Positions 39,373 to 48,282 are shown, counted from the first letter of the stretch. The stretch is DNA of 64,000 nucleotides from Streptomyces sp. SAI-127 (GCF_029894425.1 NZ_JARXYJ010000001.1:4526001-4590000), one strand, 5' to 3'. The notes: generated by a model from the letters alone, not told the origin. Numbers and translations are program-made.

Positions 39373-41099
39373 AGCACCCCCGCGAGATCCCGGGCCGCGA
39401 TGTACCCGAAGGTCATCGCGGGACCGATCGTCGAGCCCGCGCCCGCGTAGCTGTGGCCCATGACGGCCGCGCTGGCGTTCCCGGCGGCGTACAGGCCGGG
39501 GACGACGGAGCCGTCGGGCCGCAGGACGCGCGCGCGGGCGTCGGTCACCAGGCCGCCCTTGGTGCCCAGGTCTCCCGGGACGAGCCGGAAGGCGTAGTAC
39601 GGGGGCAGCCAGAGCGGGGCCAGGCAGGAGTTCGGGAGGACCGACGGGTCCGTGTAGTAGTGGTCGTAGGCGCTGTCGCCGCGTCTGAAGTCCGTGTCGT
39701 CGCCCTTCAGGGCAAGGGAGTTGAAGCGGTCCACGGTGGCGCGGAGGGCCGCGGCGGGGACGCCGATGGAGGCGGCCAGGGCGTCGAACGTCCAGGCCTT
39801 GTGGGCGGCGCCGGAGCCGTACCAGTCGTCGGGGAGGACGAAGGTCGGGGCGACGTCCTTGAAGAGGTACCGGTTGCGGTAGTTCTGGTCGACGACCAGC
39901 CAGGACGGGATGTCGGGGTCGGTCGGGTTGCGCTCGTACATGGTGTGGACGACGTCGCCGTACGGGGCGGCCTCGTTGACGTACCGCCGACCGGCCGCGT
40001 TGACGATGAGGCCGCCGGGGAGGGTGCGTTCGGCGAGGCAGAAGTACGGCTCGTCGGGGAGCGGGATGACCGGCCCCCACCAGGCGTCGTCCATCAGCGC
40101 GACGTCGGCACCGAGCCGCTGTCCCGCCCGGATGCCGTCCCCGGTGTTCTCCTTCGCGCCGACGGTCCACTCGGTACCGATGGGCTGCCGCTGGTACTGC
40201 GCCCGCATCGCCGCGTTGTGCTCGAAGCCGCCGGAGCCGACGATCACGCCCCGGCGGGCACGGTAGAGGCCACCTGGGGTCACCGCTCCGGCGACGGTGC
40301 CCTTCTCGACGTGGAGCTCGGTGAGGGGGGTGTTGAGCCGGACGGCGACTCCGGCGTCCTGGAGTCCCTTTCGCAGCCCCGCCGCCAGCGACTGTCCCAT
40401 GGTGAGCGGCGTCTGCCCGAGTACGGCCGCCTTCGTGCCGCGCGCCAGGCACTCGGCGGCGACGGCGGCGCCCTTGACGCTGACGGCGGACAGGGCGAGC
40501 CACTTGTAGTCGGCGCTGAACACGACCAGTCCGGCGGGGACTTCGAGGTACGGCGGGTTCAGGCGGGCGAGTTCGGCCCCGAGGAGTTTGCCGTCGAGCT
40601 GGTCGGGCTCGATGGAGCGGCCGTTCGGCAGACCGCCCGGAAGCTCCGGGTAGTAGTCGCTGTACCCCTCCATCCAGCGGAAGCGGAGCGGGCTGTTGGC
40701 CGTGACGAAGGAGATCATGGCGGGTCCGTGCGCGAGGAAGGCCCGTTGGCGGCTGAGGGGAACGTCCGGGCCGACGACGGCGGCGAGGTAGGCGGCCGCC
40801 TTGGCCGGGGTGTCCGGGACGCCCGCGGCGAGGATGACGGGGTTGTTGGGGATCCAGATCCCGGCCCCCGAACGGGCGGCGGATCCGCCGAAGGTGGGCG
40901 CCTTCTCGAGAACCACGGTGCTGAGGCCCTGCTTGGCGGCGGCGAGCGCGGCGGTCATGCCGGCGGCGCCGGAGCCGATGACGACGACGTCGTACGTCCC
41001 GATCGTCGGCAAGTCGGCGGCGCTCGCACCCTGTTGCACCCCGGCGGCGACGGCCGCCCCGGCACCGGCGGCCAGCAGGTGTCTTCGGGTCACACTCAT
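39369..41099 (-). CDS. Exported FAD-binding dehydrogenase, 3-ketosteroid delta-1-dehydrogenase-like
   Basis: 576 residues. The N-terminal twin-arginine signal MSVTRRHLLAAGAGAAVAAG suggests Tat export of a folded flavoprotein. The FAD loop VVVIGSGAAGMTAALAAAKQG begins near residue 40, with APTFGGSAARSGAGIWIPNN and a C-terminal GLYAAGNASAAVMGHSYAGAGSTIGPAMTFGYIAA. The latter Gly-rich helix and Tyr are typical of KstD and fumarate-reductase-like flavoproteins. No steroid catabolism cluster is here, so the true substrate is uncertain. Confidence 0.85.
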   Translation of the reverse strand: MSVTRRHLLAAGAGAAVAAGVQQGASAADLPTIGTYDVVVIGSGAAGMTAALAAAKQGLSTVVLEKAPTFGGSAARSGAGIWIPNNPVILAAGVPDTPAKAAAYLAAVVGPDVPLSRQRAFLAHGPAMISFVTANSPLRFRWMEGYSDYYPELPGGLPNGRSIEPDQLDGKLLGAELARLNPPYLEVPAGLVVFSADYKWLALSAVSVKGAAVAAECLARGTKAAVLGQTPLTMGQSLAAGLRKGLQDAGVAVRLNTPLTELHVEKGTVAGAVTPGGLYRARRGVIVGSGGFEHNAAMRAQYQRQPIGTEWTVGAKENTGDGIRAGQRLGADVALMDDAWWGPVIPLPDEPYFCLAERTLPGGLIVNAAGRRYVNEAAPYGDVVHTMYERNPTDPDIPSWLVVDQNYRNRYLFKDVAPTFVLPDDWYGSGAAHKAWTFDALAASIGVPAAALRATVDRFNSLALKGDDTDFRRGDSAYDHYYTDPSVLPNSCLAPLWLPPYYAFRLVPGDLGTKGGLVTDARARVLRPDGSVVPGLYAAGNASAAVMGHSYAGAGSTIGPAMTFGYIAARDLAGVL

Positions 41100-41165
41100 G
41101 GTCGGGTCCCCCCTGCGGTTGGTATGGACGAAGGGTCCGGAACGTCGCGCGGGGCTCTTGAGAAG

Positions 41166-41699
41166 TCAAGGGGCGTGCAGGACGGAAAGGGTGTCCCGCC
41201 AGGCGAGTTGGCTCAGGAGCGGCCTGAACCGGGTCAGCAGGGCGAGGAGTTCGGGGCCCCAGCGCTCGCGGAAGAGTGGGTCCCGGCGGGCGAGGTCGAG
41301 TTCGTTGGCGGCGGTGAGCTCGGCGAAGTCCCTGCGCAGGAGGGGGTCGGGGGCGTAGGTCCGCCCGGTGAACCGGTCCCGGAAGCGGGGTTCCAGGAGG
41401 TGGGGGTAGGTCGCCCCGCGGTCGCAGCTCGCGTAGAAGTGCACGATCGCCTCCGCCTCCGGGCCGATCACGGAGGCGAGTTCGGTACGCCCGTCGAGCG
41501 GGAGCAGGCCGGTGGGGAAGCCGTCGGTGCCGTAGAAGGCGTGGCAGAGGCCGGCCACCTGGAGGGCGGGGCGGGCCTCCCAGAGGGCGAGTTGGATGCG
41601 GACGCGTTCGAGGTGGGCGAGGAGGGTGCCGCCGGGGTGGGGCGTGCGGTCGGCACCGAGCCGCCGTAAGAGGGCTCTGGCTTCGTCTGTGGTGGACAC
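41166..41699 (-). CDS. DUF6817-like protein, HD-domain-like
   Basis: 177 residues, all helical in appearance, with conserved HLERVRIQLALW, LCHAFYGTDGFPTGLLPLDGR and IVHFYASCDRGATYP. The His pattern resembles a modified HD phosphohydrolase fold, but the canonical HD pair is not obvious. It ends 66 bases before the flavoprotein gene, so it may be its operon partner, and is divergent from the LysR gene. Confidence 0.7.
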   Translation of the reverse strand: MSTTDEARALLRRLGADRTPHPGGTLLAHLERVRIQLALWEARPALQVAGLCHAFYGTDGFPTGLLPLDGRTELASVIGPEAEAIVHFYASCDRGATYPHLLEPRFRDRFTGRTYAPDPLLRRDFAELTAANELDLARRDPLFRERWGPELLALLTRFRPLLSQLAWRDTLSVLHAP

Positions 41700-41833
41700 C
41701 GGACTCCTCGGCAGTGGGCGTGGGTTGGGTCGGCACCCGCTCCTCCCGGGTTGGGAGCGGGTTGCCGCCCGGGCCCTGAGGAGATCGTCGTACGGGCGCT
41801 CGCCCCAGTCAATCCTAAGAATTTGTCATCTGA

Positions 41834-41851
41834 CCCAAGTGCTAGCTTGGG
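41834..41851 (+). promoter_or_regulatory. Inverted repeat just upstream of the LysR gene
   Basis: CCCAAG-TGCTAG-CTTGGG has perfect six-base arms and ends five bases before the ATG, overlapping the ribosome site region. It is a natural autoregulatory operator candidate for the LysR protein or a site for control of the divergent DUF6817 gene. Confidence 0.5.
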
Positions 41852-41855
41852 GGTC

Positions 41856-42782
41856 ATGACCCTCGACGACCTGCGTGTCTTCGTGGCCGTGTGCCGCGCC
41901 GGAAGCCTCAGTGCGGTGGCCCGTGAGCTGGACTGCACGCAGTCCGCGGTGAGCCAGCATGTGAAGCGGCTGGAGCGGGAGACGGGGGTCAGCCTGCTGG
42001 AGCGGCAGCCTCGAGGAGTCGTACCGACGCAGGCCGGTCGGGTGCTGGAGGCGGCCGCGGCGGAGGGCATCGCGGGTCTGGATCTCGCCCTGCGCCGCCT
42101 GCGCGAGCTGGTCGACGGGGAGAGCGGGTCGGTCCGGGTGGCGACGGGCGCGACGACCGTACGGCACTTCATGTCGGACGCGGTGGTGTCCTTCCGGCAG
42201 CAACACCCGGACGTCAGCCTGGAGTTCAGGACCGAGAGCTCCAGCCGGGCCTGCTTCGACGCGCTGGCCGACAGCAGTCTCGACCTGGCGTGGATCACGC
42301 TGGGCGCGCCGGTGCGGGGCATCGAGCAGCGGCCGGTGAGGGAACTGCCGTGGGTTCTGGCGGTACGGGCCGACGACCCGCTCGCGAGACGCCCCTACGT
42401 CGACGCCGCCGACCTGTCCGGCCTACGGCTCATTCGCCTGCCCCCGAACTCCACCTCCGCCGCCCATCTGGACGCGGCGTGCGCGGAGTTGGGGGTCAGG
42501 TTCGCCTTCGACACGAGCGTGGCCGACTGGGACACGGCGCTGATGCTGGCCGAGCTGGGGCTGGGGCGGGCGGTGGTGCCGGCGTTGCCGGGCCTCGACG
42601 TACCGGGCCGGGGGAACGTGCGGCTGGTTCCCGTGCCCGCCCTGCGCCCCCTCTCCGTCGGCTGGGCGGTACGCCGCTGGGACGCGCTGTCGCCGTCGGC
42701 GCGGGCGTTCGCGGACACCGTGACGGACACATGTCGCAACGAACTGCCGGTCAGTCCGGCCAGCAGACCCTTCCCTCGGTGA
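41856..42782 (+). CDS. LysR-family transcriptional regulator
   Basis: 308 residues from the ATG at 41856. The winged helix is LRVFVAVCRAGSLSAVARELDCTQSAVSQHVKRLERETG, and the effector domain follows from about residue 90. It is divergent from the DUF6817 and flavoprotein genes, which are the likely targets. The 3' end overlaps that of the SUKH gene by 32 bases on the opposite strand. Confidence 0.92.
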   Translation: MTLDDLRVFVAVCRAGSLSAVARELDCTQSAVSQHVKRLERETGVSLLERQPRGVVPTQAGRVLEAAAAEGIAGLDLALRRLRELVDGESGSVRVATGATTVRHFMSDAVVSFRQQHPDVSLEFRTESSSRACFDALADSSLDLAWITLGAPVRGIEQRPVRELPWVLAVRADDPLARRPYVDAADLSGLRLIRLPPNSTSAAHLDAACAELGVRFAFDTSVADWDTALMLAELGLGRAVVPALPGLDVPGRGNVRLVPVPALRPLSVGWAVRRWDALSPSARAFADTVTDTCRNELPVSPASRPFPR

Positions 42783-43335
42783 CGGAGGGCGCCCCGCCGG
42801 ACTCCAGCAGGTCGGCCAAGGGCTGGAGGAACGCACCGAGGGACGGCAGGTAGGGACTCGGGTAGTCGCCCTCGCTGAAGCTCAGGAGGGAGGAGGAGCC
42901 AGGAGGGTTCTGCGTGTCCAGAAGGATTCCGTACGGCCCGTCACTCGTCTCCATGATCGGGATCCACGGCGTCTTCCAGTAGTCGCCGTCCCCGATGTCC
43001 CCGGCGATGTGCAGATACTCCGCGTGCCGGCCGGCGATTTCCTTGCAGCCGAGGAACCTCATACCGTCCGGGAAGATGATCGAGTCACGGTGCGGGAGGC
43101 GGGCGATCCCCCCGCCGGGTATGGGTTTCTCGGAATCCTTCGCCGTACTGCCGTTGTTCATGCGGAGCCAGACCTCGAGAACGTCCGGAATCTCAAAGCC
43201 CAGACTCTCGTTCAGGCGCGCGATCTCCTCATCCGAAGCCCCCGGACGAAGCGCCTCCGCACTGGCCGGAGCGTGCCTGTGGAGCCACCCGACGATGCGC
43301 TCCCACGCAGCGCCAACCTCGTCGGCCTGTGGCAT
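42751..43335 (-). CDS. SMI1/KNR4 (SUKH) family protein
   Basis: 194 residues. LNESLGFEIPDVLEVWLRMNNGS near the N terminus and LSFSEGDYPSPYLPSLGAFL near the end define the SUKH-1 fold. In bacteria SUKH proteins are often immunity proteins against polymorphic toxins, though many are free-standing. No toxin is recognised next to it. An ATG at 43335 follows AGGG by about nine bases. It reads in the same direction as the ATPase gene 37 bases upstream. Confidence 0.8.
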   Translation of the reverse strand: MPQADEVGAAWERIVGWLHRHAPASAEALRPGASDEEIARLNESLGFEIPDVLEVWLRMNNGSTAKDSEKPIPGGGIARLPHRDSIIFPDGMRFLGCKEIAGRHAEYLHIAGDIGDGDYWKTPWIPIMETSDGPYGILLDTQNPPGSSSLLSFSEGDYPSPYLPSLGAFLQPLADLLESGGAPSVTEGRVCWPD

Positions 43336-43372
43336 GGCGGCACACCCTTTCCGTTCCCTGTCTCGCCCCACA

Positions 43373-43792
43373 TCATCGCCCGAGCCCGATCTCGGCCCAC
43401 ACCGTTTTGCCGACGTCCCGCTCCGTGACGCCCCAGGTGTCGGCGAGGAGGGTGACGAGGATCAGGCCCCGGCCGTGTTCGCCGTCCTTGTCGTCGACGT
43501 ATCGGAGCCGGCGGTCGCCTCGCGCGTCGCTCACCTCGATACGCAGCGTGTTCCCCGGGAGCCGGAGGAGACGCAGCTCGAAGTCCCTCCCGGGTACGCG
43601 GCCATGGGTCACCGCGTTGGCGGCGAGCTCGGCGACGAGGTGCTGCGCGGTGTCGTTGACGTCGGTGTCGTGGGGGTGCCCCCATTCGGCGAGCTGGGCG
43701 CCGGTGAGTCTGCGGGCCAGGCGAGCGCCTCGCGGAGTGGCGCTCAGACGCTGGGTCAGTTCGTCGGTGGGGGTGGAGATTTCGGCGTTCAC
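43373..43792 (-). CDS. Anti-sigma-like ATP-binding protein (HATPase_c_2)
   Basis: 139 residues. The N-box DTAQHLVAELAANAVTHG, G1 box VSDARGDRRL and G2 box HGRGLILVTLLAD place it in the RsbW/SpoIIAB-like ATP-binding family common in Streptomyces. It is divergent from the DUF5753 regulator, the arrangement found at whiJ-type and abaA-like loci. Confidence 0.88.
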   Translation of the reverse strand: MNAEISTPTDELTQRLSATPRGARLARRLTGAQLAEWGHPHDTDVNDTAQHLVAELAANAVTHGRVPGRDFELRLLRLPGNTLRIEVSDARGDRRLRYVDDKDGEHGRGLILVTLLADTWGVTERDVGKTVWAEIGLGR

Positions 43793-43909
43793 GTCACTGA
43801 GCGTGCTGGGTTCTCTCTACGCTGACCAGGTGCGACTCGGCGACGCTGAGTAGCTGTACGAGTGCGGTCGGTTCGGTGTACGGGTTGTCGCGTGGGAGGG
43901 GTGAGGCGC

Positions 43910-44764
43910 GTGGGTGAGCGGAGGGCGGAGACGCCTGCGGAGGCCGACGGTACGGCGGGGTTGTTCGTCGCGCTGGGCAAGATGGTGAAGCTTTTGCGGG
44001 AGCGGAAGGGGCTCACGCAGAAGGAGTTCGGGGAGCTCGTGGGATACGGCCCGGACGCGGTCTCCTCCATGGAGAGGGGGGTGCGGACACTTCGGCCGGA
44101 GGTCCTGATCAAGGCGGACGAACTGCTGGACGCCGGGGGCCTGTTGAAGGAGGTCCTCCCGGAGGTCGAGGAGGCGATGGCAAAGACTCGGACGCGGCAT
44201 CCGGAGTGGTACCGGAGTTATGCCGGGTTGGAGGCGGAGGCGGTCGAGCTGCACTTCTACGCCAACCATGGGGTGCCGGGCCTGTTGCAGACCGAGGACT
44301 ACGCGCGGGCCGTGTTCGCCAGACGACGTCCGCTCCTCGACGAGGAGACGATCGAGAAGCGTGTCGCGGACCGGCTCTCCCGCCAACAGGTCTTCGAGCG
44401 TTGGCCGTCGCCGATGGTGAGCTACGTCCTCGAAGAGATCGTGCTGGACCGGCCGATCGGCGGGAGCCGCGTACATCCGGACCAGCTTCGACACCTGCTG
44501 CGCGTCGGACGTATGCGGAACATCGAGATTCAGGTCATGCCGTCCGGGCTGGAGGAACACCCCAACATGGACGGCGCGTTCAACCTGCTGACGCCCAAGG
44601 GACATGGGCAGGTGGCGTACACAGAGGTACAGGGGTACCCCCGATTGATCACCGACTCGGAAGAGGTCAGGAAGATCGCTGACCGCTATGGGATCATGCG
44701 AGCGATGGCGCTCTCCCCCTCGGAGTCCCGGAAGTTGATCGAGCAGAAGCTGGAGGAGCTATGA
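43910..44764 (+). CDS. XRE regulator with DUF5753 (Scr1-type, whiJ-like)
   Basis: 284 residues from a GTG preceded by GGGAGGGG. The N-terminal helix-turn-helix is LGKMVKLLRERKGLTQKEFGELVGYGPDAVSSMERG, and the rest is DUF5753, with HPEWYRSYAGLEAEAVELHFY, VPGLLQTEDYARAVF and NIEIQVMPSG. These regulators, some with a DUF397 partner, act in streptomycete development and are now annotated as antitoxin-like. Its stop overlaps the DUF397 start (ATGA). Confidence 0.93.
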   Translation: MGERRAETPAEADGTAGLFVALGKMVKLLRERKGLTQKEFGELVGYGPDAVSSMERGVRTLRPEVLIKADELLDAGGLLKEVLPEVEEAMAKTRTRHPEWYRSYAGLEAEAVELHFYANHGVPGLLQTEDYARAVFARRRPLLDEETIEKRVADRLSRQQVFERWPSPMVSYVLEEIVLDRPIGGSRVHPDQLRHLLRVGRMRNIEIQVMPSGLEEHPNMDGAFNLLTPKGHGQVAYTEVQGYPRLITDSEEVRKIADRYGIMRAMALSPSESRKLIEQKLEEL

Positions 44765-44940
44765 CCGTCGAGCAGCTCAACTGGTTCAAGTCCAGCTACA
44801 GCGGTGGCGAGGGCGGCGAATGCCTCGAAGTCGCCGTCACCCCCCACACCATCCACCTCCGCGACTCCAAGCACCCCGCCCCCACCCTCCAGGTCACCCC
44901 GTCCGCCTGGTCCGCCTTTCTCGTCGGCGCCCGGAAGTGA
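44761..44940 (+). CDS. DUF397 protein, partner of the DUF5753 regulator
   Basis: 59 residues, too short for many gene finders. The WFKSSYSGGEGGECLEVAV start and HLRDSKHPAPTLQVTP region are diagnostic of DUF397. The ATG overlaps the regulator's stop (ATGA). Such small proteins include WhiJ-partner types and the toxin-like Scr2. Confidence 0.92.
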   Translation: MTVEQLNWFKSSYSGGEGGECLEVAVTPHTIHLRDSKHPAPTLQVTPSAWSAFLVGARK

Positions 44941-45059
44941 CCGCAAGCGGCACCTACTGACCGATCTGAGCGATATCGCGTTGTTCTGACAGCAGTTGGG
45001 GCCCCGCGATGACACCCTGGGTCCGCTCCTCCATGGCGGAGGCGCGGGGAGGGTGTTCG

Positions 45060-45449
45060 ATGAGGGGTGCGGTGTGGTCCGCGGTGGTGCTCGCGGGCGC
45101 CGGTTCGGCCGGGCTGGTGACGCTCGCCGCGGTCGGCGATCTGGACACCGCCGGACAGGCGGCGAGCATCGTCGGCGCGGTGGTCGGGCTGGCCGGTGCG
45201 GTGCTCTCGGTGCTTGCCCTGAACGGCGGCTCGGGGCGGGGCGTACGGGCCGAGCGGGGCGGGATCGCGGCGGGCGGGGACATCACCGGCAACGCCATCG
45301 GCGCCCGGTCCCAGGTGTCCGGTCCCCGTACTCCCGCGCGCGGGACGACCGCCCGGCACGGCACGGACGAGGTGCACGCCGGCCCCGGCGGGGTGGCCGC
45401 CGGCGGGGACGTCACGGACAACGCCTTCGGCGACGGCAGCCGCCGATGA
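45060..45449 (+). CDS. Two-helix membrane protein with repeated AAGGD-I/V-T motifs
   Basis: 129 residues from the ATG at 45060, chosen for the AGGG before it (45009 is an alternative). Two helices, about 3-23 (GAVWSAVVLAGAGSAGLVTLAAV) and 32-53 (QAASIVGAVVGLAGAVLSVLAL), are followed by a tail holding the same motif twice: GGIAAGGDITGNAIGARS and GGVAAGGDVTDNAFGDGS. No family recognised. The next gene overlaps it by 4 nt and starts with a comparable AADGN-I segment. Confidence 0.7.
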   Translation: MRGAVWSAVVLAGAGSAGLVTLAAVGDLDTAGQAASIVGAVVGLAGAVLSVLALNGGSGRGVRAERGGIAAGGDITGNAIGARSQVSGPRTPARGTTARHGTDEVHAGPGGVAAGGDVTDNAFGDGSRR

Positions 45450-46543
45450 CCTCCCGGCGCTGGTCGCGCCGCGTACGGGCGGACCGCAAGAGCGTCGCGG
45501 CCGACGGCAACATCCAGGACTCCAGGATCTCCTCGGACAGCCACGTCACGCACATCCAGGCGGTGCACATCCACCCCGCGTCCGGCGCGACGGTGGAGGG
45601 GCCGTCGCTGCCGGACATCGCGGTGATCCTCGCCGACCTCGGAGACCGCACCGCCGAACTGGCCGCCGAACAGATCGCGCAGGCCAAGCGGCTGGCCGCA
45701 CTCGAACACCGGCAGACCACCGGCCCCACCACCGCCCTGGCCGACCTCCGGCAGCACAACGCCGAACTCACCAGCCGGCTCGAGACCCAGGCCGAACGGC
45801 TCCGCGCTGTCGAAGACAGACTCGAAGACAGACAAGCCCTCTCCTCCGCCACGGCCCTCACGGACCTCCAGCACCGGAACGCCGAACTCACCGCCCAGTT
45901 CGCCACCCAGGCCGACCAGCTCACCGCACTCGAACGTCAGCGTGACGCCGCCTACGCCTCCGCCGCCGCCTCCGAGGCCGAGCACCGCGACGAACGCCTG
46001 CGCCGCGAAGCCGCCGAAGCCGAACGCCTGCGCGCCGACCAGGAGTCGGCCGCCGCTCGGGCCCGCGCCGACCAGTACGCCGCCGAACGCGACGAGGCCC
46101 ACCGCCGGCTCGCCGCACAGCCACCGCGGGAGGAGGGTGAGCCGGTCGCCGCGCTGTCCCGTACCCAGCAGTCCCCGGCCGCCGCCGGACATCAGGGTGG
46201 GTACGCCCCGGGCCGGGTGCTCAAGCGCCGCCACACCGTTCGCCCCTCCCATCGCGGGCTGCAGCGTACGCATTTCACCTACAAGAAGGTCGGCGGCATG
46301 AAGCTGATCGTCGCGATGAAAACCTGCTCGTCGCGCTGGTGCCCCCGCTGTTTCCGGGAACGGCACGGAAAGACGCTCGCGGCCGTCATCGGGCCGGTCG
46401 GACTCCTGGCCTCCCTGGCGGCCGCGATCGGCCTGTTCCGCGTCGGCGCCCCCTGGTGGATCGGCCTCCCGGTCGTCCTCGGCCTCTTCTGCGCGACCCC
46501 GCTCCTGGTCGACTGGGCCGAGCAGAGCACTCCGAAGCTCTGA
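45446..46543 (+). CDS. Coiled-coil protein with C-terminal cysteine motif and membrane helices
   Basis: 365 residues, start overlapping the previous stop (ATGA). Residues about 14-35 hold SVAADGNIQDSRISSDSHV, like the repeats in the preceding protein. A long Glu/Arg/Ala/Leu coiled coil of about 180 residues follows (with near-repeats ADLRQHNAELTSRLETQAERL and TDLQHRNAELTAQFATQADQL), then a conserved-looking basic part, a C-x4-C-x2-C motif (TCSSRWCPRCFRERHG), and two C-terminal helices. No family recognised. The paired structure suggests a membrane complex. Confidence 0.72.
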   Translation: MTSRRWSRRVRADRKSVAADGNIQDSRISSDSHVTHIQAVHIHPASGATVEGPSLPDIAVILADLGDRTAELAAEQIAQAKRLAALEHRQTTGPTTALADLRQHNAELTSRLETQAERLRAVEDRLEDRQALSSATALTDLQHRNAELTAQFATQADQLTALERQRDAAYASAAASEAEHRDERLRREAAEAERLRADQESAAARARADQYAAERDEAHRRLAAQPPREEGEPVAALSRTQQSPAAAGHQGGYAPGRVLKRRHTVRPSHRGLQRTHFTYKKVGGMKLIVAMKTCSSRWCPRCFRERHGKTLAAVIGPVGLLASLAAAIGLFRVGAPWWIGLPVVLGLFCATPLLVDWAEQSTPKL

Positions 46544-46645
46544 CACTCTCGCTGCGCGCGGAAGGTCAAGGCCTTCCCATTCCTCGCCCATACCTCCCCC
46601 AAAGCCCCTGGCGGGGCGGGCGGACCTGTGTGTTCACTGCGCCGC

Positions 46646-48238
46646 ATGAGACCTCCCACCCCATTGCGGCGGACCGCCGTGCTCCTCACCGCGGTCCTCG
46701 CCTCCCTGGGCCTGGCCGCGGGCACGGCGTCCGCCACCACGGTCCCCGTCGAGTTCGGCACCGACTACCACGACCCCGTCACCGCCGCCCCGCCGATCAG
46801 CACCCCCCACACCAAGGCGTGTTCGGTCACGGTCGCGCAGGCGCAGTTCAAGGACTTCACGCCGTACACGGGGACGTACACCCCGCCGACCGGCTGCGGG
46901 GCCCCGGGGCAGTGGTCGAAGGTCGTGCTGCGGATGGACGGCAACGTGAAGGGGCGGCAGTACGACCGGCTGGGATACCTCGACATCGGCGGGGTGCAGG
47001 TGTTCCGGACGTCCACCCCGGAGCCGTCGCAGGACGGGATCGACTGGTCCGTCGAGAAGGACGTCACCGAGTACGCGAAGACGCTGAGCAGCGCGCAGTC
47101 CGTCGACATGCTCATCGGCAACGTTGTCAACGACACCTACACGGGCGTGCTGGACGTCAAGGTGACGCTCACCTTCTACGCCCCCGGGCCCGGCCGCACC
47201 TCGTCCGCCCCCGACCAGGTCATCCCTCTCAGCGACCAGGACAGCGTCACCACCGGCGCCTCCCTCACCGTCCCCCGCAACTCCGAGCGCATCCTCGCCG
47301 AGGTGTACGCGACCGGGTCGGGTGGCGGCTGCGAGGAGTTCTGGTACTCGGCGACCACGCCCTCCGCGTCGTACTCCTGCCAGGGCGGGGACGACGGGCC
47401 GTACCGCGAGGTGCAGGTGAGCGTGGACGGGAAGGTCGCGGGGATCGCGTCTCCGTACCCGAACGTGTGGACCGGCGGCTGGTCGCCGTATCTGTGGTCG
47501 GTGATTCCGTCCCCGACCGCCTTCGACGTACGTCCGCTCACCTTCGACCTGACCCCGTTCGCGGGCCTCCTCAACGACGGCAAGGCGCACACCGTGGACG
47601 TCAAGGTGATCGGAGTGCCGGCCGGGCAGACCGGGTGGAGCGCGCCGACCAACGTCCTGGTGTGGCAGGACGCCCACAAGTCGGTGGTGACGGGGGCTGT
47701 GACGTCGTACAAGAAGGACGCTCCCGCAGTGGGCAACACCTTCACCGACGGCTCGTTGCGGCACCTCGTGACCTCTGGCAAGGACCATCTGAAGGTCAGC
47801 GGGTATCTGAACACCTCCCACGGCCGGGTCACCACGACCGTCGAGCGGACCCTGACCACGGCGATCGACCACCAGTGGACGCCCGACGAGAACACGGACG
47901 ACCAGACCGGCACGTGGACCGATCACCAACTCGTCACGTCCGACGGCCACTTGTCCCGCACCGACCGCACCTACACCCTCGACGGCCGCGCCACCATCGA
48001 CAGCGACAACCGGCTGCGGGTCCTGATGTCCGTGGGTGACCACGCCCGGTCGGGCGCCACCCGCATCGACGACACCTACCAGGGCGACGCCACGTTCACC
48101 CTCGGCGTGGCCCGCGAGGACCGGCACGCGGTCGCCACCACGAGCGAGCGGTACCGGCTCAGCGCCCCCGGCACCTGCTACGACCACACGCTCGCGACGG
48201 AGCAGGGGGTGCTGACAAAGGACGTACGCGACTGCTGA
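46646..48238 (+). CDS. Secreted peptide-N4-(N-acetyl-beta-glucosaminyl)asparagine amidase A homologue
   Basis: 530 residues with a signal peptide (RTAVLLTAVLASLGLAAGTASA, cleavage near 31). WSKVVLRMDGNVKGRQYDRLGYLDIGGVQVFRTSTPEPSQDGIDW is the signature of the PNGase A family, known from plants, which cleaves N-glycans, including core-fucosylated ones, from glycoproteins. Bacterial relatives are secreted. It would let the organism strip plant or fungal glycoproteins. Its stop lies in the loop of a strong hairpin terminator. Confidence 0.88.
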   Translation: MRPPTPLRRTAVLLTAVLASLGLAAGTASATTVPVEFGTDYHDPVTAAPPISTPHTKACSVTVAQAQFKDFTPYTGTYTPPTGCGAPGQWSKVVLRMDGNVKGRQYDRLGYLDIGGVQVFRTSTPEPSQDGIDWSVEKDVTEYAKTLSSAQSVDMLIGNVVNDTYTGVLDVKVTLTFYAPGPGRTSSAPDQVIPLSDQDSVTTGASLTVPRNSERILAEVYATGSGGGCEEFWYSATTPSASYSCQGGDDGPYREVQVSVDGKVAGIASPYPNVWTGGWSPYLWSVIPSPTAFDVRPLTFDLTPFAGLLNDGKAHTVDVKVIGVPAGQTGWSAPTNVLVWQDAHKSVVTGAVTSYKKDAPAVGNTFTDGSLRHLVTSGKDHLKVSGYLNTSHGRVTTTVERTLTTAIDHQWTPDENTDDQTGTWTDHQLVTSDGHLSRTDRTYTLDGRATIDSDNRLRVLMSVGDHARSGATRIDDTYQGDATFTLGVAREDRHAVATTSERYRLSAPGTCYDHTLATEQGVLTKDVRDC

Positions 48239-48261
48239 GGACCCGGCAGCCGCGTACGTCC
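48220..48261 (+). terminator. Hairpin terminator spanning the PNGase A stop codon
   Basis: GGACGTACGCG (48220-48230) pairs perfectly with CGCGTACGTCC (48251-48261), with an inner GCTG/CAGC pairing. The TGA at 48236-48238 is inside it. It serves the convergent junction with the MFS gene. Confidence 0.8.
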
Positions 48262-48282
48262 CTACGCCTCCCTACGACCCCC

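Noticed and set aside
43793..43909. N-terminal extension of the DUF5753 regulator to 43862
   Set aside because: The GTG at 43910 has GGGAGGGG upstream and gives the usual length; the extension is Cys/Arg-rich and unlike the family.
44941..45059. ATG at 45009 as start of the two-helix membrane protein
   Set aside because: The added residues look unstructured and lack a ribosome site; AGGG precedes the ATG at 45060.
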